Assembly (NCBI GenBank): GCA_017447005.1
Contig: JAFSOM010000273.1
Coordinates: 1-14,638, forward strand
From: Oscillibacter sp.
GTDB lineage: Bacteria; Bacillota; Clostridia; Oscillospirales; Oscillospiraceae
Direction: 5' to 3'
DNA: 14,638 bases
Shown: piece after piece, positions 1 through 7,444 of the stretch
Layout of the letters: the number at the start of each line of letters is the position of its first letter
Position numbering within the stretch: the stretch's first letter is position 1
Notes under the pieces: generated by a model
What the model was told of the DNA's origin: nothing
Database searches by the model: none
Seen by the model: the letters and a program-made list of their open reading frames with translations, nothing else
Program-made: the position numbers and the translations under genes

Positions 1-1
1 G

Positions 2-529
2 GCGAGATGCAGACGGAGGATCACGTTTGATATATACTTTCTTTCGGGAGAGTCTATACCGAGCAGACCGGTCTCAAAGCTCCATTCGGTCGCGGACGCG
101 GCGAGCGGAGCGGGAGCCGTCGCGGGTACGGGCGGCGGCGCGGGACTGGTCACGGGCGCGGCGGCCTATACGGGCGGCGATTACTTCGCCTCGGCGCGCC
201 TGACGCGTCAGCAGGCGCGGGATAACGCCGTATCGCTCTTGCAGGAGGCCGCCCAACAGCCCGACGCGTCGGAAGCCGCGCTCAATGAGGCCTCGGAGGG
301 CATACAGGTCTTGGCGAACTATACCATGAAAGAGGCGCACATTGAGAATCTCGTAACGGCGAAAGGCTATCAGGACTGCGTCGCGTTCATGGGCGACGGT
401 AGCGTCAGCGTGGTGGTGTCCACGGGCGACGAGGCCCTACAGGCGGAAGACGTGGCGCGTATCGCGGACATAGCGATGTCGGAGACGGGTTTCCCCGCCA
501 GCGGCGTAAAGATTATGTCGGCGAATTGA
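2..529 (+). CDS. spoIIIAH: Stage III sporulation protein AH (SpoIIIAH), 5'-partial
   Basis: The frame is open from base 2 to the TGA at 527-529, so the start codon and the expected N-terminal membrane anchor lie outside the window. The last 115 or so residues match the SpoIIIAH extracellular domain as I know it: a DYFASARLTRQQARD entry helix, a helical stretch ending in ANYTMKEAHIENLVTAKGY, then QDCVAFMGDGSVSVVVS and a final ETGFPASGVKIMSAN strand. In spore formers SpoIIIAH is anchored in the mother-cell membrane and pairs with forespore SpoIIQ to form the engulfment channel complex; it is normally the last gene of the spoIIIA operon. That fits the terminator just downstream. A low-complexity Gly/Ala/Thr linker precedes the domain. 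The first 25 or so translated residues (Arg-rich, no membrane segment) look less convincing and may reflect a contig-edge error. Confidence 0.85.
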   Translation, partial: ARCRRRITFDIYFLSGESIPSRPVSKLHSVADAASGAGAVAGTGGGAGLVTGAAAYTGGDYFASARLTRQQARDNAVSLLQEAAQQPDASEAALNEASEGIQVLANYTMKEAHIENLVTAKGYQDCVAFMGDGSVSVVVSTGDEALQAEDVARIADIAMSETGFPASGVKIMSAN

Positions 530-544
530 ACGGAAGATTATAAA

Positions 545-580
545 CTCCCCCGGATAGCCGTCCGGGGGAGCGTTTGTTAT
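545..580. terminator. Bidirectional rho-independent terminator between spoIIIAH and the TIR-LRR gene
   Basis: A perfect 10-bp stem (CTCCCCCGGA at 545-554 pairs with TCCGGGGGAG at 561-570) has a 6-base loop. It is followed by CGTTTGTTATT on the plus strand and by TTTATAATCTT on the minus strand. It lies between convergent stop codons, so it can serve both genes. Confidence 0.8.
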
Positions 581-1761
581 TCGCGGCGTATGACTTCGGT
601 AGTGTCGGGAAATGCGTTAGCGGCTATTTTTGCGTTTGCCGGAACACTGACGCTTTTCAGGCTATCGCAACCAAAAAAAACGTACTCGTCAATATAATTT
701 ATCGTGTCCGGAATAATGACGCTCTCCAAACTCACACAACCGTCAAAAGCGCAACGTCCAATTTCAAACGCCTTATCGGGAATTTTAATGCTTGTCAATC
801 TGACGCACTGTTGGAAAGTTCCCATTTCTATTTCAGTTATTTGTTTGGAAAGTCTGATACTTATCAGATTAGTACACCGCTGAAAAGCGGCCCACTCGAT
901 TTTTTTCACGCTATCGGGAATCCTGACAAGCGCCAAACTACTGCAAGAGAAAAACGCGCCTTCTCCGATTACGGTCAGCTTATTAGGAAATTTGGGAGCT
1001 TTTAGATTGTGACAATGACAAAAAGCGCATGCTCCAATTTCCATTACGCTGTTGTAAATTCTGATAGAGTTTAACTTGCCACAACCGTAGAAAGCATACT
1101 CTCCAATAGATGTTACACCGCTTTGGATTTGCGCATGGAGAATCAGTTCGCGTTGATTCCACCAAGGCGTATTACTATAGTCATAATCCCTCATTTTTCC
1201 ACTACCGGAAATCGTCAAGAGGCCGCTTGCGTCAAGAGTATATGTCACATTGTCACCGCAAGGGCCGCTTTTGATGATTTTTACAAGCGGTTTTTGCGTT
1301 TCCGGGGACGATTGAGCGACTCTCAAAGGCGGCTCATTCGTTTTTACGGACGTTTTCTCAATATAAGCGGAAATTTTAACTATAAGTTTCGTAATATCCG
1401 CATTTTCGGGAGATTCATGGGAGAAAATTTGACAACGCTGCATATAAAAGGCCATTTCAGGGTGTTTTGTGAACTGTCCGATTTGAAACGGAATCCGGAC
1501 AGCATGGTTTTCGCCTTCAAAGGCCGTATAAGTTTCGGTAAGGCACCATTCGGAATTGTTCGCGCCTTCGTCCCAGATTAACAGGAACACTTTGCAACGC
1601 AAAATTTCCCGTTCAATCGTTTGAGTAAAATAACCGGGGTCGGGGTCTTTGGTATCGTACCAGCAGGAAACGCCCATGCTTTCGAGTTCGTCGGCGATAC
1701 GGCGCACGAGAGCCGACGTTCCCTCTGACCTGTGATAACTGATGAACACGTCCGACATCAT
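577..1761 (-). CDS. TIR domain fused to BspA-type leucine-rich repeats
   Basis: 394 aa, no signal peptide, so probably cytosolic. Residues 1-135 form a TIR domain: DVFISYHRSEG strand/loop, a CWYDTKDPDPG segment in BB-loop position, and SEWCLTETYTAF, where Glu76 occupies the position of the catalytic glutamate of NAD-cleaving TIR domains. After a linker (about 136-160), residues 161-215 (SGPCGDNVTYTLDASG, then an LTISGSGKM strand) match the entry module common before BspA repeats. Residues 216-376 are seven repeats of exactly 23 residues with the xxIGxxAFxxCxxLxSxxIPxx pattern (LRR_5/BspA type), followed by a short cap. Two ATGs are adjacent; GGAGG lies 4 nt before the first and 7 nt before the second, so MSDVF may be the real start. 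The gene is visibly more AT-rich than its neighbours, suggesting transfer. No promoter of its own was recognised; read-through from uvrC is possible. NADase activity and an immune role are inference. Confidence 0.92.
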   Translation of the reverse strand: MMSDVFISYHRSEGTSALVRRIADELESMGVSCWYDTKDPDPGYFTQTIEREILRCKVFLLIWDEGANNSEWCLTETYTAFEGENHAVRIPFQIGQFTKHPEMAFYMQRCQIFSHESPENADITKLIVKISAYIEKTSVKTNEPPLRVAQSSPETQKPLVKIIKSGPCGDNVTYTLDASGLLTISGSGKMRDYDYSNTPWWNQRELILHAQIQSGVTSIGEYAFYGCGKLNSIRIYNSVMEIGACAFCHCHNLKAPKFPNKLTVIGEGAFFSCSSLALVRIPDSVKKIEWAAFQRCTNLISIRLSKQITEIEMGTFQQCVRLTSIKIPDKAFEIGRCAFDGCVSLESVIIPDTINYIDEYVFFGCDSLKSVSVPANAKIAANAFPDTTEVIRRE

Positions 1762-1790
1762 TACTCCTCCGTTTTACCGCGCTGATTTCC

Positions 1791-1940
1791 GCGCTACATC
1801 CGCAATTTTTTGGGGACGTTATTTTTTCGCGCTCTCCGTCCCGCGCTACATCCGCAATTTTTTGGGGACGTTATTTTTTCGCGCTCTCCGTCCCGCGCAA
1901 CGTCCGCAATCTTTGGGGCATTATTTTTTCGCGCTCTCCG
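1791..1940. repeat. Three-copy tandem repeat (52-bp unit) overlapping the 3' end of uvrC
   Basis: Units at 1791-1842 and 1843-1894 are identical 52-mers; a shorter, diverged third runs from 1895 to about 1940. All share the 20-mer beginning at 1819, 1871 and 1921 (spacing 52 and 50). In the third copy that 20-mer is the coding end of uvrC (codons for E-S-A-K-K and the stop), so the two extra copies duplicate the gene tail plus about 30 bp of intergenic DNA. In the first two units GGGACG and CGTCCC can pair across an 18-base loop. No U-tract follows, so this is not a classic terminator. Confidence 0.9.
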
Positions 1941-3753
1941 GCTCATGGAACATCCGCCACAGATTTTCGGCGACATCCTTCGGCACGACTTCCGCTAACG
2001 CCTCCACATCCGCGGCCTGTATCGCCTTCCAGCTCCCGAACCGCTTGCGCAACGCCTCCCGACGCTTCGGCCCGATTCCCGGCACGGCGTCCAGTTGCGA
2101 TTGCAACGCGCTCTTTCTATGCGTCTCGCGGTGAAACGTAATGGCAAAACGGTGGGTTTCCTCCTGTATGCGTCCGATGAGCGCGAATACGGCGGGCGCG
2201 GCGGCGATTCCAATTTCCTCCCCCGTCGGCGTCACTAATGCCCGCGTCCGGTGACGGTCGTCCTTGACCATGCCGAATACGGGGATTGTCAATCGGAAAC
2301 TCTCTATAACTTCCAGCGCGGTTTTCGCGTGAGTTTCGCCGCCGTCAATCAGGAATACGTCGGGCAGGGGCAAAAACTTTTCGTCTCCGTCGGCGGCGCG
2401 TTGCAGTCTGCGCCGTATCACTTCCCGCATGGACGCGTAATCATCCGGGGCCGCGTCCAAGTCCTTGATATGGAAACGCCGGTACGCCGATTTGAGCGGA
2501 CGGACGCCGTTATAGACCACCATCGACGCGACAATGTCACTCTTGCCCGTGTTCGAGATGTCGTAACTCTCCATCCGTTCCGGCGGCGCGTCAAGGTTTA
2601 ACATCTTCGCCAAGCGTTCGAGCGTATGCGCGACGCGTTCGGCTTCCGTCGTGGCGCGTTGCGATTCCTCCAAGGCGTTGCGCTGGGCCATAGCGCGTAA
2701 GTCCGCCTTCTCGCCCCGTTGCGGTACGTGCGCCCATACCTTACGCCCCGCCCGCTTTGTCAGCGCGTCCGATAACGCGTCCCATTCGCCGTCCACGGGC
2801 ATGAGAATTTCGTGCGGGAGTACGGCGCGGGGTAAATAATATTGCGCCGCCAGCGCCGACAGCGTCTCCGCCTCCGATTCCTCCAACGGCGTCTGGAAGA
2901 ACGACGTTTCCCGGCTGACCAAGTTCCCGTTTTCCATATGCAGTATCGCGCAACAGCTCTTGCCCTCGCCCATACATAAGCCCCATATGTCCGTATCGGC
3001 GCAAAGTCCGGCGATGACCGTCTGCTTGTTCGCCAACGCGCTGATAGCCGCGATACGGTCGCGCAGTTGCGCCGCCTGTTCAAAGCGCAGTTCGTCGGCG
3101 GCGGCTTCCATATCGGCGGTCAGCTCCTTCAATAACTCCTTCGCTCTCCCGTTCAACAGACGCGCCGCCTGTTCCATACGTTTCCGGTACTCCTCCGCGC
3201 TCATCTCCGGACGGCAGAACCCGTCACAGCGGCCCATGTGGTAGTTGAGGCACGGACGCTCCGCGCCGATGTCCCGCGGGAAACGCTTCCGGCACGTGGG
3301 CAGGCGTAACGCGGACAGTACGGCGTCAAGCGCGGCGCGTGTCTCGCTACGTCCGCCGAACGGCCCAAAGTACCGCGCCCCGTCGTCGGCGTAACGCGAC
3401 GCTATCGTAAAGCGCGGGTACTCCTCCGCGCTCATGCGTACGAACGGGTAGCCCTTATCGTCCTTCAGCAGAATGTTATAATGCGGCATATGGCGTTTTA
3501 TCAGGGAGTTCTCCAGAATCAACGCCTCAAATTCACTGCTGACGATAATCGTATCAAAGCGGTCAATCATGGACACCATGCGGCGCGTTTTGTCGGTATG
3601 GTTCGCGCCGTCCTGAAAATACTGGCTCACGCGGTTTTTCAGCTTCTTCGCCTTCCCGACGTATATCACCTTCCCGGTACGGTCCATCATGAGGTATACG
3701 CCGGGCAGTAGCGGCAGTTCGTTCGCCTTCTCGCGCAACGCGTCCTTCGTCAT
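1921..3753 (-). CDS. uvrC: UvrABC excinuclease subunit C
   Basis: 610 aa, full length for the family. UvrC makes both incisions around a UvrB-marked DNA lesion in nucleotide excision repair. In order: GIY-YIG nuclease (GVY at 18-20, YVGKAKKLKNRV from 31); Cys154, Cys168, Cys176 and Cys180, matching the Cys positions associated with an Fe-S cluster in UvrC; a UVR helical hairpin for UvrB binding at about 203-238; the RNase H-like 5'-incision domain with Asp398 (YDIS), Asp437/438, Asp470 (FLIDGG) and His534 (EETHRFAI); and C-terminal helix-hairpin-helix motifs around VPGIGPKRREAL (557-568). The start is supported by a G-rich ribosome-binding stretch (GGGGGGCGAG) and a well-formed promoter close upstream. 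The final codons lie inside the tandem repeat at 1791-1940. No clear terminator follows, so the TIR-LRR gene 159 nt downstream could be co-transcribed. Confidence 0.98.
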   Translation of the reverse strand: MTKDALREKANELPLLPGVYLMMDRTGKVIYVGKAKKLKNRVSQYFQDGANHTDKTRRMVSMIDRFDTIIVSSEFEALILENSLIKRHMPHYNILLKDDKGYPFVRMSAEEYPRFTIASRYADDGARYFGPFGGRSETRAALDAVLSALRLPTCRKRFPRDIGAERPCLNYHMGRCDGFCRPEMSAEEYRKRMEQAARLLNGRAKELLKELTADMEAAADELRFEQAAQLRDRIAAISALANKQTVIAGLCADTDIWGLCMGEGKSCCAILHMENGNLVSRETSFFQTPLEESEAETLSALAAQYYLPRAVLPHEILMPVDGEWDALSDALTKRAGRKVWAHVPQRGEKADLRAMAQRNALEESQRATTEAERVAHTLERLAKMLNLDAPPERMESYDISNTGKSDIVASMVVYNGVRPLKSAYRRFHIKDLDAAPDDYASMREVIRRRLQRAADGDEKFLPLPDVFLIDGGETHAKTALEVIESFRLTIPVFGMVKDDRHRTRALVTPTGEEIGIAAAPAVFALIGRIQEETHRFAITFHRETHRKSALQSQLDAVPGIGPKRREALRKRFGSWKAIQAADVEALAEVVPKDVAENLWRMFHEPESAKK

Positions 3754-3780
3754 ACGTCTCGCCCCCCTTACGCGTCCTCT

Positions 3781-3809
3781 ATCATAGTCTCATTCTAAGC
3801 GTTTGTCAA
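3781..3809 (-). promoter_or_regulatory. SigA-type promoter of uvrC
   Basis: On the minus strand a perfect -35 TTGACA (3809-3804) is followed after exactly 17 bp by -10 TATGAT (3786-3781). The expected start lies near 3774, giving a leader of about 20 nt. No LexA-like operator was recognised. Confidence 0.8.
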
Positions 3810-3864
3810 AGGCTTTCGTATGCGTAAAGTTTTCGTTGGAGCGGCGGAAACTTACGGACTGAAA

Positions 3865-3906
3865 ACCCTACCCCCTGACTTCCTTCCCGTTCCGGGGCGG
3901 GGGAAC
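3865..3906 (+). repeat. Diverged copy of the GC-rich dispersed repeat
   Basis: This 42-bp stretch aligns without gaps to 7387-7428, with 35 of 42 bases identical; both end in GGGGCGGGGGAAC. It lies between the uvrC promoter and the terminator of the ligase operon. No coding potential was seen. Confidence 0.7.
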
Positions 3907-3910
3907 GTCC

Positions 3911-3942
3911 GAATAAAAGAAAGTCCCCCCTGAAAGGGGGGA
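3911..3942 (-). terminator. Rho-independent terminator of the condensation/carrier/ligase operon
   Basis: An 8-bp stem (TCCCCCCT at 3924-3931 with AGGGGGGA at 3935-3942) and a 3-base loop are followed, in minus-strand reading, by CTTTCTTTTATTC. It begins 23 nt after the ligase stop codon. Confidence 0.8.
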
Positions 3943-3965
3943 TTTAGGGGGGCGCGTAGGGTTCG

Positions 3966-5522
3966 TTACGCTTCCTCGGCGGGGGCGTCGATTTCCGCCA
4001 AGGGACGCTTGATTTTCCGCGTCGCGCTCTTCAGGAACGGATACTTCCGTATCACAAGTTTCGTAACGGCACGGTAGGTGGGCTGGGATTTGTTGTAGCG
4101 GTCGATGATGTCCTGCAAGGCGGCGCGGACGGCGTCGGCGTCAAGGCCCTGTTTCTCAACGGTATCCGGGTCGGGGAAAATCCGCGCCGTCAGGCCGTTG
4201 CTCTCGCCCGTGACTACGATTTCCCCTATCAGGGCTTCCAGCGCGAAATGTCCCTCCACTTCCTCCGGCGACACGTTCTCGCCGTTGGAGAGGATAATCA
4301 GGTTTTTGAGGCGGCCCGTGATAAACAAGTAGCCGTCCTCGTCGATATGGCCCAAGTCGCCGGTATGCAGCCAGCCGTCTTTGAGGGCCTCGGCGGTCTC
4401 CGCGGGCATTTTGTAGTAGCCCTTCATGACCGACGAGCCGCGCACTTGCAACTCTCCGTTCTCGAAACGCGCCTCGACATTGCCGAGCAAGCGTCCGACG
4501 GAACCGGGCTTATTGCCTACCTCCGTATTAGAGCTGATAGTCGGCGAACATTCCGACATGCCGTAGCCCTCGTAGATGTCCACGTCGAACTTTTTCATCG
4601 CGCCGATATAGTACGGGTCAAGGTGTGCGCCGCCGGAGTAGATTCTGTGCAGATTCGGCCCGAGAATGGCGCGCACGGCGTCGGGGCCTTCGGATTCCGC
4701 GGCCTGTAAGCGTTTGCAGAGCGTCTCAATCATGAGCGGCACCATGAGCATAATATCGGGCTGGAATTTGCCGATATTGCGTATCATGTGCAGTAAGGAA
4801 TCGTTAATGCAGAGCGTGGCGCCCTTGTTAAAGCCCATCAGCCAGTCCATGACCAGACAGTAGGCGTGATGAATCGGCAGTACGGTCAGCATGACGGCGC
4901 CCGGGTCAACGCTGACAATCACGTTGGCCATATTGTCGTAGAGGTTGCGTTGCGTGAGCATGACGCCCTTGCTTTTGCCGGTCGTGCCGGACGTGTAAAT
5001 AATCGTGCAAACGTCGTCCTCAGCGGGGGAATCGGCGTCGGCGTTGGCGACGGCCTCCGACAGCAAATCGCCGAACGAAATCACGGCGTTGTCCGCGCCG
5101 TCCGACGGCGTCTCCTCCAGCATGATGATGAGCCGTACCGCCGGACACGATTCCTTGACCATGGGAATCAAAGCGCTTAATTTGCTTCCCAGAAATAACG
5201 CCTGCGAATCGGAACGGTTGAGCAGGTCAATCAATTCGGCGGGAGGCAGTCCGGCGTCAAGGGGGACGGCGGTAAACTTCCCGCTGACAAGGCCCAGATA
5301 CGACGCCATCCACGGATAGGAACTCGCGCCAATCAGGGCGATATGCGCCCCGGCGAACCCCCGCGCTGACATCGCGTTCCGGACGCGCTTCCGGGCGTCG
5401 TTGAGTTGCGTATACGTGCGCTCTTCGGTCGTCTTGCGAACCGCCCAGCGAATCGCCGGACGGTCGGCGTACTGTTCCGCGCTCCGGCGGATGATTTCAG
5501 GGATGATTCTCAGTTCCGACAT
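3966..5522 (-). CDS. AMP-forming acyl-CoA/acyl-ACP ligase (fatty-acid adenylating type)
   Basis: 518 aa, full length for the ANL adenylating superfamily. Visible motifs: P-loop YTSGTTGKSKG (176-186), A5 YEGYGMSE (317-324), A7 HTGDLG (386-391), A8 GRLKNLIILSNGENVSPEE (403-421), and a C-terminal TRKIKR whose Lys503 is the likely catalytic A10 lysine. The SNGENVSPEE wording of A8 resembles long-chain fatty acyl-CoA synthetases more than amino-acid-activating NRPS domains, so a fatty acid substrate is likely but unproven. It is the third gene of an operon, 26 nt after the carrier protein stop, with an AAGGAGG-type site 7 nt before ATG. The natural inference is that it adenylates an acid and loads it on that carrier rather than on CoA. 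No signal peptide. D-alanine activation (DltA) is less likely because DltB and DltD are absent. Confidence 0.93.
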   Translation of the reverse strand: MSELRIIPEIIRRSAEQYADRPAIRWAVRKTTEERTYTQLNDARKRVRNAMSARGFAGAHIALIGASSYPWMASYLGLVSGKFTAVPLDAGLPPAELIDLLNRSDSQALFLGSKLSALIPMVKESCPAVRLIIMLEETPSDGADNAVISFGDLLSEAVANADADSPAEDDVCTIIYTSGTTGKSKGVMLTQRNLYDNMANVIVSVDPGAVMLTVLPIHHAYCLVMDWLMGFNKGATLCINDSLLHMIRNIGKFQPDIMLMVPLMIETLCKRLQAAESEGPDAVRAILGPNLHRIYSGGAHLDPYYIGAMKKFDVDIYEGYGMSECSPTISSNTEVGNKPGSVGRLLGNVEARFENGELQVRGSSVMKGYYKMPAETAEALKDGWLHTGDLGHIDEDGYLFITGRLKNLIILSNGENVSPEEVEGHFALEALIGEIVVTGESNGLTARIFPDPDTVEKQGLDADAVRAALQDIIDRYNKSQPTYRAVTKLVIRKYPFLKSATRKIKRPLAEIDAPAEEA

Positions 5523-5548
5523 TAATCTCCCTCCTTACTTGCGTCCGC

Positions 5549-5797
5549 TTACGCCTCCTCGGCGCTCAGTTCCTCCAGATACTCCAGCGCTTGGGCGATA
5601 GTCGTCAGCGTGACGGCCTTTTCCTCGTCGAGTTCCACGTCGAACGTATCCTCAATGTCGCCCAGAAACGCCATGAAATTCAGGGAATTGAATCCCAAAT
5701 CTTCACGGAAACGCATTTCCGGCTTGAGGTCGTTTTCCGGGGTCTCGCAGTACTGCGCCACCAGTCCTAGAAACTCTTTTTTTCTCTGTTCGTCCAT
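5549..5797 (-). CDS. Stand-alone acyl/peptidyl carrier protein
   Basis: 82 aa, acidic, four-helix size typical of ACP/PCP. The phosphopantetheine attachment motif is EDLGFNSLNFM, with Ser38 as the predicted prosthetic-group site; Asn37 replaces the Asp usual in primary-metabolism ACPs (DSL), arguing for a dedicated pathway carrier. Helix III appears as FLGDIEDTFDVEL, typical of partner-recognition surfaces. AAGGAGG sits 8 nt before the ATG, a strong ribosome binding site. It lies between the condensation gene (46 nt upstream) and the ligase (26 nt downstream), so it most likely ferries the activated acyl group from the ligase to the condensation enzyme. No phosphopantetheinyl transferase is encoded in the window, so the cell's general one would be needed. 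Confidence 0.93.
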   Translation of the reverse strand: MDEQRKKEFLGLVAQYCETPENDLKPEMRFREDLGFNSLNFMAFLGDIEDTFDVELDEEKAVTLTTIAQALEYLEELSAEEA

Positions 5798-5843
5798 GTC
5801 GGATTCCTCCTTATATTGATTGCCCGCGGTTGGAACGTTGCGC

Positions 5844-7235
5844 TTAAATCGCGGTGATAATCTCGCCGATGGTCATATCGGGTTCCGCCATGCCCTTGTA
5901 GATGATTTTCATCATATAGTAATAGAGCAGTTCCATGTCCTTATAGGTCAGGGACGCCTTTTGATAGTGATAGTCGAAAATCAGTCCGCCGTCGTTGGTG
6001 CTGTGCGTGACGGTGAGGTAGATTTTTTTCGTCGCGGCGCCGTTCGGATACCATACGCTCCGCACTTTGATTCCCTTCAAATGCTCGTTCTGCATACGCA
6101 CGGGCATAGGCTGGTACGTCAGCGACATGCTGATATACTCCGTATCGTCCGGCGTGGGGTACATCTCTTTCAACATCGCTTTGAGGCGGATGGGGTCGAA
6201 ATTGCTGTGGAGATATACCTTGTTCTGCGCGTCCTGTACCTTATAGGCGGCGTCAAGGAACTCCGTATCGGGCGTGATAATCGTCCGGCACGGGAAAGAG
6301 AGCGTACGACTGCCGCCGCATGTCCACTCCTCACGCGTGGAGCGACGGGAGACAAAGTTCCGTAACGTAATGTCCTGCTGTCCGCCGTTCATCTTGGAAA
6401 GATACGTCCGCATGGCAAGCAGTATCAGGTTCGTCATGGAAATCTGGTGATTCATGCAGAAGTCCATCATATTCTGCGTGGCCTCGGGTTCAAGGTGGAA
6501 GTCGGCGATACCAACGGAACGGTCGACTTTCTCCACGTCCGCCGCGCATAAGGTACGGTCGCCGTGGGCTTTCCGGCTCGCCCGCAACACGCCCGGGCCT
6601 TGGATGTCGGAGTAAATCGGCTCGCCGTGCTCTACTAACCATTCATGCCAGAATTTTTCGTCCTTTTCCTGCCGCTTGGGGTTGTTCGCCTTCGCCAAAT
6701 CCTTTTTGAGCGCCTCGATGAACGACGCCAGCGGCGCGGGATAGTCCGAACCGAAACGGTAGTGACAGTAAATTTCCATGATGTCGTTGACGGTGACAAT
6801 CAGCGCGGTGGAATCGGTCAGGCGGTGGTCGATGTGGATATAAAGTCCGTTGTAGCCCTCGGGCATTTTGACCATGGTAAATTCCGCCATGGGAATATCG
6901 GGCGCGTTGAACTCCTCATAGGTCTTGGCCTGCAGATAGGCGTCGGCCTCCGTCATGCTCATGCCGGACAAGTCCAGAAAGGGCACGTCGCGGTCGTCAT
7001 GGTCGACGACGTACTGCATAACGTTCCCGTCGGCGTCGGGGGCGGTGAAGCGGAGGCGCAGACAGTCCGCCCGCTCAAACTCGTCCTGCACGGCGTGTTT
7101 GAGCAGTCCGAAGTCGATGGGCGACTGCAAGCCGCAAAACACGCTGATATTGCAACAGCGCTGCGTCCCCGTCTCGCGTATGGGAAGGTACTGGAGCATT
7201 TGGCCTACATTCAGCGGGTAAAGTTCCTTTTGCAT
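5844..7235 (-). CDS. Stand-alone NRPS-type condensation-domain protein
   Basis: 463 aa, the size of a single condensation domain of the chloramphenicol acetyltransferase/condensation superfamily. The active-site motif HHxxxDG appears as DHRLTDS (136-142): His137 is the candidate catalytic base and Asp141 the structural aspartate, while the first His and final Gly are replaced. Around it, PMAEFTMVKMPEGYNGLYIHI matches the strand before this motif. An N-terminal LYPLNVGQMLQYL resembles the C1 core (normally SxAQxR). The start is placed at 7235 because GGGAGG lies 5 nt upstream; an in-frame ATG at 7328 has no such site and adds an Arg/Cys-rich tail unlike the family. First gene of the operon. 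Predicted role: transfer the carrier-bound acyl group onto an amine or alcohol acceptor. An alcohol acyltransferase role is the main alternative. No confident promoter found upstream. Confidence 0.85.
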   Translation of the reverse strand: MQKELYPLNVGQMLQYLPIRETGTQRCCNISVFCGLQSPIDFGLLKHAVQDEFERADCLRLRFTAPDADGNVMQYVVDHDDRDVPFLDLSGMSMTEADAYLQAKTYEEFNAPDIPMAEFTMVKMPEGYNGLYIHIDHRLTDSTALIVTVNDIMEIYCHYRFGSDYPAPLASFIEALKKDLAKANNPKRQEKDEKFWHEWLVEHGEPIYSDIQGPGVLRASRKAHGDRTLCAADVEKVDRSVGIADFHLEPEATQNMMDFCMNHQISMTNLILLAMRTYLSKMNGGQQDITLRNFVSRRSTREEWTCGGSRTLSFPCRTIITPDTEFLDAAYKVQDAQNKVYLHSNFDPIRLKAMLKEMYPTPDDTEYISMSLTYQPMPVRMQNEHLKGIKVRSVWYPNGAATKKIYLTVTHSTNDGGLIFDYHYQKASLTYKDMELLYYYMMKIIYKGMAEPDMTIGEIITAI

Positions 7236-7386
7236 AATATCCTCCCTGATTCCGCAATAATTTTCACAGCGGCGCGGCCTCCTCACGCCGCACAGGGTAA
7301 GCGTACCATATTTCCAGCAAAAAGGCAAGAGGAATCCGCGCCCGTTTGGGACAATTTGACGGAAATTCCATCAGGCTGTGCGCTAG

Positions 7387-7424
7387 ACCCCTCCCCCTGA
7401 CCCCCTCCCCTTTCAGGGGCGGGG
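7387..7424 (+). repeat. Left arm of inverted repeat (GC-rich dispersed repeat)
   Basis: C-rich 38-mer whose second half can fold by itself: the CCCCCTCCCCT strand (from 7401) pairs with AGGGGCGGGGG across a short TTC loop, with one mismatch. Related to 3865-3906. Confidence 0.85.
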
Positions 7425-7444
7425 GAACAAAATCCGAAAAGGCG

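Noticed and set aside
577..1761. Thoeris-type defence system
   Set aside because: The TIR protein stands alone; no ThsA-like SIR2/SLOG partner or other known defence gene is in the window.
3966..5797. DltA/DltC D-alanylation pair
   Set aside because: No DltB or DltD nearby, the A8 motif looks long-chain acyl type, and a condensation gene leads the operon.
5820..6365. Plus-strand open frame of 181 residues
   Set aside because: It is antisense to the condensation gene, which has clear motifs and a good ribosome binding site; similar antisense frames inside uvrC, the ligase, the esterase and the SPFH gene were dropped for the same reason.
7236..7328. Longer start for the condensation protein
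   Set aside because: The added residues are Arg/Cys-rich with no ribosome binding site, whereas GGGAGG is well placed before the ATG at 7235.
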